Source: Pseudomonadota bacterium
GTDB taxonomy: Bacteria; Pseudomonadota; Alphaproteobacteria; Sphingomonadales; Sphingomonadaceae
Length of the DNA stretch: 7,479 bases
Assembly: GCA_963205285.1 (NCBI GenBank)
Contig: CAUJJQ010000281.1
Span: 1 to 7,479, forward strand
Direction: 5' to 3'
The notes below the pieces were generated by a model. That model saw nothing but the letters and a program-made list of their open reading frames with translations, was not told the origin of the DNA and made no database searches. Position 1 is the first letter of the stretch. Every line of letters starts with the position of its first letter. Of the stretch, positions 1 to 6,403 are shown one piece after another. The translations under genes were made by a program, and so were the position numbers.

Positions 1-128
1 TCTTGCAGGCACAGCACATCGGGCATCGCACTGTCGAGGAATTGGCCGACAATGTCGGCGCGGGCACGCACCGAATTAATGTTCCATGTGGCGATGCGGA
101 TATGGTCGGCGGGCTTGGCAGAAATCAT
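1..128 (-). CDS. xth: Exodeoxyribonuclease III, N-terminal part (runs off left edge)
   Basis: The minus strand from the ATG at 128-126 reads 42 codons to the window edge. The N-terminus contains the hallmark strand IRIATWNINSVRAR (residues 10-23), then a helix and PDVLCLQ, and the cut falls within the next codon, which begins GA as expected for the metal-binding Glu of the LQE motif. This is the start of the exonuclease III/AP-endonuclease fold (EEP superfamily), in which the Asn of WNIN and the Glu of LQE help bind Mg2+. The enzyme nicks DNA at abasic sites and degrades 3' ends in base excision repair. The ATG was chosen because it sits 9 codons before the conserved strand. The upstream ribosome site is weak (TAAGAG about 8 bases before). 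It follows lolA on the same strand but beyond a terminator, so it probably has its own promoter. The ftsK-lolA-xth order is common in alphaproteobacteria (general knowledge). About five sixths of the protein is outside the window. Confidence 0.93.
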   Translation of the reverse strand, partial: MISAKPADHIRIATWNINSVRARADIVGQFLDSAMPDVLCLQ

Positions 129-191
129 GGTTCTGCTCTTACCAGCGCTGGATTATCTGACAAGCACGGTGCAGCGCGATGTGCCCGTGAT

Positions 192-230
192 ACAAAAGAC
201 CCCTGCTCCAGGGGCGGTGGAGCAAGGGTC
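192..230 (-). terminator. Factor-independent terminator (minus strand)
   Basis: Read on the minus strand, GACCCTTGCTCC (230-219) pairs with GGAGCAGGGGTC (209-198) to give 12 base pairs, one of them U-G, around a 9-base loop. TTTTGT follows directly (197-192). On the plus strand the same hairpin has a C-A mismatch and no T tract after it, so the signal acts on leftward transcripts. It would end the ftsK-lolA transcript and separate it from xth. The U tract is short (four in a row), so termination may be incomplete. Confidence 0.75.
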
Positions 231-376
231 CAAAACGAGCGTTCGTCACGCCATTTTTTTGTAGAGGTAATGCGCCCAGTGCCGATCAACAGGGGGGAAC
301 ACCGGCGGGGCTGTGCATCGTCCTCCCCCACACAGTTAGACCAGTTTTCTGTCGCTTGGATGAACAAGACATTTTT

Positions 377-423
377 TAACGGGGCCAGTGCGACGAACCG
401 TTAGGTTGTGCGCGTTGAACGGT
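377..423. repeat. Overlapping inverted repeats with mutually exclusive pairing
   Basis: TAACGG (377-382) is the inverse complement of CCGTTA (398-403), and ACCGTT (397-402) is the inverse complement of AACGGT (418-423). The middle copy can pair with either the left or the right partner but not both. Stems are only 6 base pairs with 15-base loops. They lie in the untranslated stretch after lolA. A run of six T (372-377) borders the left copy. With stems this short, chance is a real explanation. Confidence 0.35.
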
Positions 424-486
424 GCAAATGTCGCAGCATTGTCGCGTTTTCGGGAGTTTTGACCCTCCAGCCCCGCTCAGCGACGT

Positions 487-1170
487 TCAACGACGGGGGG
501 TGGTGGGCCGTGGGTCGCGCCAGCGAAAGGCCGACTCGGCCACCGTCACGCCATATTGAACGTTGGTGAGGCGGATGGTGGTGCGCTGCCTTTGCGCATC
601 CAACGCCACCCAGCCATATAGTTTCAACCCAGCGGGCGATGCACCATCGCGTTCAAAGATCATCGTAATCATGCCATATTCGGGGCGCGCAGGGTCGCGC
701 ACTTCGACGCTGATGACATCATTGCTGCTGCCCGGAATCAACCGGCCATAACGCACGAGGTTGGCCGCCGGGTCGATAAGGACGGCGAGCGGCGAATTAC
801 GGATCGGCCAGCGCTGCACCTGCCGTACTTCATAATCGATCATGTTGAGCGAACGGCCATCGGCAACAATCAACAGCGGATTGCCCGGTTCATATTGAAA
901 ACGTATCCGCCCCGGTTGCAGCAAGGTCAGCCGCCCGCGCTGGACGTTGCCCGCCCGGTCGGTCTGACTGAAATCGGCGGTCATGCTGTGCATCCCCTCC
1001 AGATGTCGTTGGACGAGCAGCAAATCACCGCTGAGCGACGCATTGGCAGGCGCGTTCGCGGGCGCACTGCGCCGCGTTTGCGCCGTTGCAGGCGTCAGCA
1101 TCGGGCCGGCAACCATCGCCATGGCGGCAATGGCACTCAGCGGCGTGGCAAAGATTCGGGAAAGCGACAT
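487..1170 (-). CDS. lolA: Outer-membrane lipoprotein carrier protein LolA
   Basis: This is a 227-residue periplasmic chaperone that takes outer-membrane lipoproteins from the inner-membrane LolCDE exporter across the periplasm. Residues 1 to about 30 form a signal peptide: a short basic start (MSLSR), an Ala/Met-rich core and an AxA cleavage site (PATA before Gln31). An Ala/Pro-rich spacer follows. The LolA fold then shows MTADFSQ (63-69), a PGRIRFQY strand (86-93), LLIVADG (99-105), a conserved RWP (120-122) and NSPLAVL (125-131). The frame stays open 18 codons further upstream, to 1224. I chose the ATG at 1170 because AGGA lies 6 bases before it and because it starts the signal peptide directly. 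The gene lies 83 bp after the ftsK stop on the same strand and is probably co-transcribed. Family assignment is firm. The Arg that precedes Pro in E. coli LolA (R43) appears to be Gln85 here. Confidence 0.93.
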   Translation of the reverse strand: MSLSRIFATPLSAIAAMAMVAGPMLTPATAQTRRSAPANAPANASLSGDLLLVQRHLEGMHSMTADFSQTDRAGNVQRGRLTLLQPGRIRFQYEPGNPLLIVADGRSLNMIDYEVRQVQRWPIRNSPLAVLIDPAANLVRYGRLIPGSSNDVISVEVRDPARPEYGMITMIFERDGASPAGLKLYGWVALDAQRQRTTIRLTNVQYGVTVAESAFRWRDPRPTTPRR

Positions 1171-1176
1171 ATTATA

Positions 1177-1180
1177 TCCT
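1177..1180 (-). promoter_or_regulatory. Ribosome binding site deciding the lolA start
   Basis: AGGA on the minus strand lies six bases before the ATG at 1170. No comparable site precedes the in-frame ATG at 1224. It partly overlaps a perfect 10-base palindrome, CTGCATGCAG (1179-1188), just upstream. The palindrome has no loop, so it is more likely chance or a dimeric protein site than an RNA hairpin. Confidence 0.6.
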
Positions 1181-1253
1181 GCATGCAGTAATAATCGGGG
1201 GCGAATGTTCAAAATGGCCGCCATTGCTTGAACCGGCGCTTAATTCACGCCGC

Positions 1254-3629
1254 TCAGAGCAATTCGGTCCAGTGTCGGCCATCCCCCGTCCGTCCATTGC
1301 GGTCGACCAGCACTTCGCGCCGTCCCAGATGGTTGGGCGGGGTGATAATCCCCAATTCGTCCATCTTGTCGATATGGCGCGCGGCGCTGTTATAGCCGAT
1401 GCGCAGTGCCCGCTGGATGGAGGAGGTGGAGATGCGCTGCGCATCAATCGCCACCTGCACCGCTTGTTTGAATTGGCGCATTTCGGGGCTGTCGGCGGCC
1501 ATATCATCGCCAAAGGCATAGCCGTCATCGACAGCATCTTCGGTCACCGCCTCGACGTAGGCGGGTTGCCCCTGTGCACGCCAATGGTCGGCAACCGCGC
1601 GCACCTCATCATCCGACACGAACGGCCCGTGGATGCGCAGCAAGGGGCTGGAGCCCATCATATAGAGCATGTCGCCGCGCCCCAATAATTGTTCAGCACC
1701 CTGCTCGGTCAGGATGGTGCGCGAATCAATCTTGCTGGTGACGTGGAAACTGATTCGGGTCGGCAGGTTGGATTTAATGACGCCGGTGATAACATCGACC
1801 GATGGGCGCTGGGTCGCCAATATCAGGTGGATGCCCGCCGCTCGCGCCTTTTGCGACAGGCGCTGGATCAGCACTTCGACTTCCTTACCCGCGCTCAACA
1901 TCAAATCGGCAAGTTCATCGACAATGATAACGATGTGCGGCATCGGTTCGGTGTCGAGCAATTCTTCCTCAAAGATCGGGCGGCCGCTGTCGGGGTCATA
2001 ATCGGTATGCACCTGCCGGCGCAGCGATTTGCCCGACGCGCGCGCGGCGCGCACCTTGTCATTATATCCGGTGATGTTGCGGACATGGATGGCGTTCATC
2101 CGCATATAACGATCATCCATCTGCGCCACCGCCCATTTGAGCGCGCGCACCGCCTTGGCCGGTTCGGTAACCACCGGCGACAACAGGTGCGGGATGCCGT
2201 CATAGACCGACAGTTCGAGCAATTTGGGGTCGATGAGGATGAAGCGGCACTCATCGGGTGTCAGGCGATATAGCAACGACAATATCATCGCGTTGAGTCC
2301 GACCGATTTACCCGAGCCCGTCGTTCCGGCGATGAGCAGATGCGGCATGGGCGCAAGGTCGGTAATCACCGGATCGCCAGAGATATTCTTGCCCAAAATC
2401 AGCGGCAATTGCCCCTGTTGCGCCTGGAAAGCATCGCTCGCCAATAATTGGTGGAGCACCACAGGTTCACGCTGCTGGTTGGGCAGTTCGATCCCGATGA
2501 CGGTGCGCCCCGGTATCGCCGAAACGCGCGCCGACATCGCCGACATATTGCGTGCAATGTCATGCGCCAGATTGATCACCCGGCTCGCCTTTGTGCCGGG
2601 CGCTGGTTCCAGTTCATACATGGTGACGACCGGCCCCTGCCGCACCGCGACAATCTTGCCCTGCACCGAAAAATCCTTGAGCACCGTTTCTAGGAGCCGT
2701 GCATTGCGTTCCAGCGCCACCTTATCCACCGGCACGACATTTTTATCGCTGGCGGGACTTAGCAGGCTGAGCGGCGGCAGGCTGGCATGGGCGAACATAT
2801 CCCCCTGTTCGATGCGCGCAGACGCACGCGATGTGCTGGGCTGCGGCCCTGCATCGGCGATGATCGGCGCATCCTTGCTGTCCACCGGCTGAACCGGGCG
2901 ACGCGGCAAAATCCGTTCGCGCAAGCCCGGCGTCGGCGCGGGAGCAGGCGTCGGGGCATCTGCATCGGCAATGAAGGGTGCATCGGTTGTGCTACTGCCC
3001 AGCATCGGCAGAGCGAGACGCCATGGCGCGAGGTTGAGGCTGCGCCACCACAGGAAAATCCCGCCAGCGCCGGTCAAAAAGGCTGTTCCACCGCGCAGCG
3101 CAAAGGCCGCATCCGCACCCATGCCCGCAACCAGCCGGTCCATCAGCAATTCGACGCCATAACCGATGATGCCGCCGCGCCCTGCGGTCAGGTCGCCGGC
3201 AGGCAGATTCTCCCAGATAGCGAGCGCGATGGCGAGCAGCGCAATGCCAAAAATGCCAACCCACCAGCGCCGCACCAGCGCCGTCTTGGGCAGGAAAAAC
3301 CGCCGCCATCCGGCAAGCCAGAGCATCGGCACAAATAGCCACGAAGCCCAGCCGGTGACCACCAACGCTATGCTCGCCACCGTCGCACCGGGTCGGCCGA
3401 GCCAATTGGCAGGGTCACCATCCGCTGCGGTTGTCAAACTGGCATCGGCGGCTGAAAAGCTGAGCAGCGCGAGGAGGAGGAGGAGCGCCGCCAGACATAG
3501 CGCGCCGCCCCAGAGCAATTGCCCTGTCCGGCTCATCGATGATTGCCACAGGCCATCAAACGCCGACTGCCCTTGCGGTGCAGCAGAGCCAGCGGCGCGG
3601 CGCGGCGCAACATTGTGGCGGCTGGCCAT
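1254..3629 (-). CDS. ftsK: DNA translocase FtsK
   Basis: This is a 791-residue septum-bound ATPase that pumps chromosome ends into daughter cells and activates XerCD recombination at dif. Four membrane segments lie near residues 38-60, 84-107, 122-139 and 176-195. A short Pro/Ala linker (about 225-300) follows, then the alpha domain (from about 310) and the RecA-like motor. The motor has Walker A GTTGSGKS (435-442), the family signature DPKLLELSVYDGIPHLL (467-483), Walker B IIVDELADL (568-576) and ATQRPS (605-610). The C-terminal winged-helix gamma domain (about 712-777) has RIGYNSAAR, which reads KOPS polarity sequences in this family. The linker is short compared with E. coli (1329 residues), as is usual outside the enterics. 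The frame is open upstream to a GTG at 3698. I prefer the ATG at 3629 because a GAGAGGGA ribosome site lies just before it and the likely promoter overlaps the longer start. It is the first gene of the leftward ftsK-lolA unit and is divergent from dapB. Confidence 0.96.
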   Translation of the reverse strand: MASRHNVAPRRAAGSAAPQGQSAFDGLWQSSMSRTGQLLWGGALCLAALLLLLALLSFSAADASLTTAADGDPANWLGRPGATVASIALVVTGWASWLFVPMLWLAGWRRFFLPKTALVRRWWVGIFGIALLAIALAIWENLPAGDLTAGRGGIIGYGVELLMDRLVAGMGADAAFALRGGTAFLTGAGGIFLWWRSLNLAPWRLALPMLGSSTTDAPFIADADAPTPAPAPTPGLRERILPRRPVQPVDSKDAPIIADAGPQPSTSRASARIEQGDMFAHASLPPLSLLSPASDKNVVPVDKVALERNARLLETVLKDFSVQGKIVAVRQGPVVTMYELEPAPGTKASRVINLAHDIARNMSAMSARVSAIPGRTVIGIELPNQQREPVVLHQLLASDAFQAQQGQLPLILGKNISGDPVITDLAPMPHLLIAGTTGSGKSVGLNAMILSLLYRLTPDECRFILIDPKLLELSVYDGIPHLLSPVVTEPAKAVRALKWAVAQMDDRYMRMNAIHVRNITGYNDKVRAARASGKSLRRQVHTDYDPDSGRPIFEEELLDTEPMPHIVIIVDELADLMLSAGKEVEVLIQRLSQKARAAGIHLILATQRPSVDVITGVIKSNLPTRISFHVTSKIDSRTILTEQGAEQLLGRGDMLYMMGSSPLLRIHGPFVSDDEVRAVADHWRAQGQPAYVEAVTEDAVDDGYAFGDDMAADSPEMRQFKQAVQVAIDAQRISTSSIQRALRIGYNSAARHIDKMDELGIITPPNHLGRREVLVDRNGRTGDGRHWTELL
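3471..3485. repeat. (GAG)5 trinucleotide run inside ftsK
   Basis: Five GAG triplets in a row on the plus strand encode, on the minus strand, the poly-leucine core of the first FtsK membrane segment. The run is explained by coding need. It could slip during replication, and a change of whole codons would only lengthen or shorten the leucine stretch. Confidence 0.6.
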
Positions 3630-3654
3630 GATTCCCTCTCCATGCCCGTCCGCA

Positions 3655-3672
3655 GCGGCGCAAAATCGCCGC
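3655..3672. repeat. Small hairpin in the ftsK leader
   Basis: GCGGCG (3655-3660) and CGCCGC (3667-3672) can pair around a 6-base loop. It sits between the predicted ftsK transcription start and the ATG at 3629, so it would be in the 5' leader. Neither strand has a T tract after it, so it is not a terminator. Any effect on translation is speculation. Confidence 0.4.
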
Positions 3673-3699
3673 CTCAGGGCCAAAAACATTGTCCGCACC

Positions 3700-3729
3700 C
3701 TTATGCGCCGAGCCGCGACTCGTGGTCAA
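3700..3729 (-). promoter_or_regulatory. Predicted ftsK promoter (sigma-70 type)
   Basis: On the minus strand, TTGACC (3729-3724; 5 of 6 consensus) is separated by 18 bases from CATAAG (3705-3700; 4 of 6). Transcription would start near 3693, giving a leader of about 60 bases before the ATG at 3629. That start lies downstream of the alternative GTG at 3698, which argues against the longer FtsK. No equally good promoter was found facing dapB in the 166-bp divergent spacer (3630-3795), although dapB must have one there or inside ftsK. Confidence 0.45.
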
Positions 3730-3795
3730 GGGCGGCTTTGGCCCAAACCAATTAACCTGCCCCCCTTCCATCCCCCTGTTTGCGCGGCTAAAGCC

Positions 3796-4533
3796 ATGGC
3801 CATGGCACGCATGGGCATCATCGGCAGCGCAGGGCGCATGGGCAAGGCGCTGACAAACGCGATTTTGGCGGGCGGGCACAGCCATGCTGGCGGGGTGGAC
3901 CGCGCCGATGATGTGAACAGCATCGCGGCGATCAGCGATTGCCTGATTGATTTTTCCGCCCCCAACGCGCTGGAGGCGAACCTCGATGCGGCGGTGATGC
4001 ATAATTGCCCGATTGTCATCGGCACCACGGGACTTGATGAACGCCACCACATGCTAATCGATCTGGCGGCGAGCCGCATCGCGGTGCTGCAAACCGGCAA
4101 TACATCGCTCGGCATCACTTTGCTCGCCCATCTGGTGCGACAGGCCGCAGCTCGGTTGGGCGATGATTGGGACATTGAAATCGCCGAAACCCACCACCGG
4201 ATGAAGGTCGATGCACCATCGGGCACCGCCCTCCTGCTCGGCGAAGCGGCAGCATCAGCGCGCGGTATCGACCTTGCTGACCACGCCGTACGTTCGCGTG
4301 ATGGACAGGTCGATGCGCGCGCGGCGGGCAGCATCGGCTTTGCCGCATTGCGCGGTGGTAGCGTCGCGGGCGACCATGATGTCCATTTTCTGGGGGATGG
4401 CGAACGGATCACCCTGTCCCATATGGCGGAGGATCGGGCGATTTTCGCGCGCGGTGCGGTTCGTGCGGCGGCGTGGCTTTGCCAGCAATTGCCGGGACGC
4501 TATGCCATGGACGATGTGCTGGGAACAGGTTAA
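3796..4533 (+). CDS. dapB: 4-hydroxy-tetrahydrodipicolinate reductase DapB
   Basis: This 245-residue cytoplasmic enzyme reduces 4-hydroxy-tetrahydrodipicolinate with NAD(P)H, in the route to diaminopimelate (peptidoglycan) and lysine. The nucleotide-binding loop is GIIGSAGRMG (7-16) and the cofactor/substrate loop is GTTGLD (76-81). The catalytic block ETHHRMKVDAPSGTA (131-145) has the His-His and Lys137 equivalent to E. coli H159/H160 and K163. The C-terminal stretch GDHDVHFLGDGE and HMAEDRAIFARGA is also typical. It is shorter than E. coli DapB (273 residues), mainly because the segment between the second strand (GGVDRADD) and CLIDFS is reduced. ATGs at 3796, 3802 and 3811 are all in frame. 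None has a clear ribosome site, and I took the first. The frame is open 210 codons upstream, antisense to ftsK, which is a shadow and not an extension. It leads a plus-strand group with the protease and nth. Confidence 0.95.
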   Translation: MAMARMGIIGSAGRMGKALTNAILAGGHSHAGGVDRADDVNSIAAISDCLIDFSAPNALEANLDAAVMHNCPIVIGTTGLDERHHMLIDLAASRIAVLQTGNTSLGITLLAHLVRQAAARLGDDWDIEIAETHHRMKVDAPSGTALLLGEAAASARGIDLADHAVRSRDGQVDARAAGSIGFAALRGGSVAGDHDVHFLGDGERITLSHMAEDRAIFARGAVRAAAWLCQQLPGRYAMDDVLGTG

Positions 4534-4559
4534 GCCGCATAATTCCCAACAGCGTGAGC

Positions 4560-5756
4560 ATGGATAGCATGGCATTCAACCCCGCACAGGCCACCGCCCA
4601 ATATATCGATGCGCTTGGCCCCGCCGCATTGGCAAAGGCCGCAGCCTATACCCATGGCAGTCATTGGATCATGTTGTGGGGACTGGTTGTTGCAGCGCTC
4701 GTCACACTGATTGTCGTGCGCACGCGGATATTGGAACGCGTTTCGGCGCGGCTTTCCAATCGCGGGTGGGCGCTGCGCACATGGTGCATCGCCACGCTGT
4801 TTTTTTTCCTATCGGCACTGCTCAACCTGCCATGGGACATATATTCCGGCTGGGCGCGCGAAACATCCTACGGCCGGTCAAGCCAGCCATTGGCCGACTA
4901 TCTGGTGCAAGGTGCAATTGCCGCCGCCATATTTGCGGTGCTCGGCGGACTGTTCTTTTTGGGCATTTACGCGCTTATACGGCGCGCCGGACGGCGGTGG
5001 TGGATATGGTCGGGCGCGCTTGCTGCCTTTGCAATCAGCGCGCTGATGCTGGCCGCGCCCATCGTCATCGAACCATTATTCAACAGCTATCAGCCCGTGC
5101 CCAACGGCCCGGTGCGCGATGCGTTGATTGTCATGGCCGACGAAGCCGATATCCCGCACGATCGGATTTTCATGTTTGACGGTTCGCGCCAGTCGAACAA
5201 TTTCACCGCCAATGTATCGGGCGTGTTGGGGTCGGCGCGGATCGCGATTTCTGATGTCGCTATGGGTCAAGCCTCGCTCGACGAAGTGCGCGCGGTCACC
5301 GGGCATGAAATCGGCCACTATGTATTGGGCCACATATGGCGCGGTATCGGTGTATTTGCCTTGCTGGCAATCGTCTTTTTCTTTCTTGCTGATCGACTTT
5401 ACCCCCGTGCGGCACGGATATTTGGCAGCGACACCGCCATCGGCGACCCTGTGGGTTTGCCAATTTTGTTATTTCTCGTGTCCGTGTTGGGCACGGGCGC
5501 CTTGCCCGTGATCAACACATTGACGCGCATTTCCGAAAGTGAAGCCGACGCCTATTCGCTGCATACGGTCAATTTGCCCGACGCGCTGTCAACCGCATTG
5601 GTCAAGACCGCCGAATATCGTTATCCCCGCCCCGGCGCGGTGGAGGAATTTCTATTCTATGATCATCCATCGGTCGAACGGCGGGTGCGCACGGCCATGG
5701 AATGGAAAGCGGCGCACCCCGCGCCACAGGCCGCCGACCCCGCCCCCACCCCATGA
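4560..5756 (+). CDS. M48 family (Ste24-like) membrane zinc metalloprotease
   Basis: This is a 398-residue integral membrane endopeptidase. Membrane segments are visible near residues 37-54, 74-90, 114-139, 148-169, 263-278 and 299-319. The zinc site is HEIGHYVLGH (249-258; His249, Glu250, His253), and the second motif TRISESEADAYS (322-333) supplies the third ligand, probably Glu326, with Asp330 conserved. This spacing and the six or so segments match the M48A/Ste24 (CAAX protease 1) branch rather than the smaller HtpX. In bacteria such enzymes are thought to process or degrade membrane proteins, and the substrate here is unknown. The tail is Pro/Ala-rich. The start is uncertain: GTG 4554, ATG 4560 and ATG 4569 are in frame, all with poor ribosome sites, and 26 bases separate the dapB stop from the chosen ATG. 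It overlaps nth by ATGA. Co-transcription with dapB and nth is likely. Confidence 0.9.
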   Translation: MDSMAFNPAQATAQYIDALGPAALAKAAAYTHGSHWIMLWGLVVAALVTLIVVRTRILERVSARLSNRGWALRTWCIATLFFFLSALLNLPWDIYSGWARETSYGRSSQPLADYLVQGAIAAAIFAVLGGLFFLGIYALIRRAGRRWWIWSGALAAFAISALMLAAPIVIEPLFNSYQPVPNGPVRDALIVMADEADIPHDRIFMFDGSRQSNNFTANVSGVLGSARIAISDVAMGQASLDEVRAVTGHEIGHYVLGHIWRGIGVFALLAIVFFFLADRLYPRAARIFGSDTAIGDPVGLPILLFLVSVLGTGALPVINTLTRISESEADAYSLHTVNLPDALSTALVKTAEYRYPRPGAVEEFLFYDHPSVERRVRTAMEWKAAHPAPQAADPAPTP

Positions 5757-6403
5757 ACCGCGCGACGATATTCGAATTTTTCCGTTTATTGGCTGAGTTA
5801 AACCCCGCGCCGGAAACCGAACTGGCCTTTGGCAACAACTATCAATTGCTGGTCGCGGTCGTCCTGTCCGCGCAGGCAACCGATGTTGGCGTCAACAAGG
5901 CAACGCGCGCGCTGTTTGCCGAAGTAGAAACCCCCGCGCAAATGGTCGCGCTGGGCGAAGATGGACTGAAAACGCACATCAAAACCATCGGCCTTTTCAA
6001 TGCCAAGGCGAAAAATGTCATCGCCCTGTCTGAGATTTTGGTGCGTGACCATCGCGGCGAAGTGCCCGCCGACCGCGATTTACTCGAAACCCTGCCCGGC
6101 GTCGGGCGCAAGACCGCAAACGTGGTGATGAATTGCGCATTCGGCGCGGAAACCTTTGCGGTGGACACCCATGTATTTCGCGTCGCCAACCGCAGCGGCA
6201 TTGCCATCGGCAAGAATGTGCAGGCGGTGGAAAAAGGGCTGGAAGCGCGGGTCCCCGCGCCATTTCGCGCCCATGCGCACCATTGGCTGATCCTGCTCGG
6301 CCGTTATACGTGCAAGGCGCGCAAACCCGAATGTTGGCGCTGTCCGGTTGCCGAACCATGCGCCTTCAAGGCGAAAAGCTCCGCCCCTCAGCGCAGCCGC
6401 TAA
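5753..6403 (+). CDS. nth: Endonuclease III (DNA glycosylase/AP lyase)
   Basis: This 216-residue base-excision-repair enzyme removes oxidised pyrimidines and cleaves at abasic sites. The helix-hairpin-helix LPGVGRKTANVV (114-125) carries the catalytic Lys120. VDTHVFRVANR (137-147) carries Asp138. Four cysteines at 187, 194, 197 and 203 follow C-x6-C-x2-C-x5-C and bind the [4Fe-4S] cluster. With the chosen start these residues fall at the same numbers as in E. coli Nth (211 residues), which supports the ATG at 5753. That ATG overlaps the protease stop as ATGA, so translation is probably coupled. The frame extends 17 codons upstream inside the protease, which I reject. The stop TAA interlocks with the stop of convergent aguB, and no terminator hairpin lies between them. 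Confidence 0.96.
   Translation: MNRATIFEFFRLLAELNPAPETELAFGNNYQLLVAVVLSAQATDVGVNKATRALFAEVETPAQMVALGEDGLKTHIKTIGLFNAKAKNVIALSEILVRDHRGEVPADRDLLETLPGVGRKTANVVMNCAFGAETFAVDTHVFRVANRSGIAIGKNVQAVEKGLEARVPAPFRAHAHHWLILLGRYTCKARKPECWRCPVAEPCAFKAKSSAPQRSR

Larger units (their letters stand above)
129..486. other. 358-bp gap between lolA and xth; terminator and small inverted repeats, no convincing gene
   Basis: No open frame here looks like a protein. The longest frames are antisense to xth or have no ribosome site at a useful distance. The gap holds a minus-strand terminator hairpin (198-230) and a cluster of short inverted repeats around 377-423. Upstream of xth, a minus-strand GATAAT (complement of 152-157) lies about 24 bases before the start codon and could be a -10 box, but I find no -35 match at 16-18 bases. 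After the lolA stop there are 257 bases before the terminator, which is long for a plain 3' UTR. A minus-strand small RNA ending at the hairpin is possible but nothing here identifies one. Confidence 0.5.

Noticed and set aside
3..404. A plus-strand frame of 133 codons covering the xth start and the gap, including an internal ATG at 270.
   Set aside because: The first third is antisense to a clear xth N-terminus. The internal ATG has AGAGG only two bases before it, too close for a working ribosome site, and the product resembles nothing known.
1171..1177. A perfect TATAAT on the minus strand just before the lolA start, considered as a promoter.
   Set aside because: It is only about two bases from the ATG, so transcription would begin inside the gene, and no -35 box lies 16-18 bases upstream.
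1171..1224. Longer LolA beginning at the ATG at 1224.
   Set aside because: It would put 18 extra residues before a well-formed signal peptide, and it has no ribosome site comparable to the AGGA before 1170.
3166..3795. The dapB frame stays open for 210 codons upstream, suggesting a longer or fused protein.
   Set aside because: The extension is antisense to ftsK, low in complexity and unlike any DapB N-terminus. The GIIGSAGRMG loop must lie close to the start, and open antisense frames are common in GC-rich genes.
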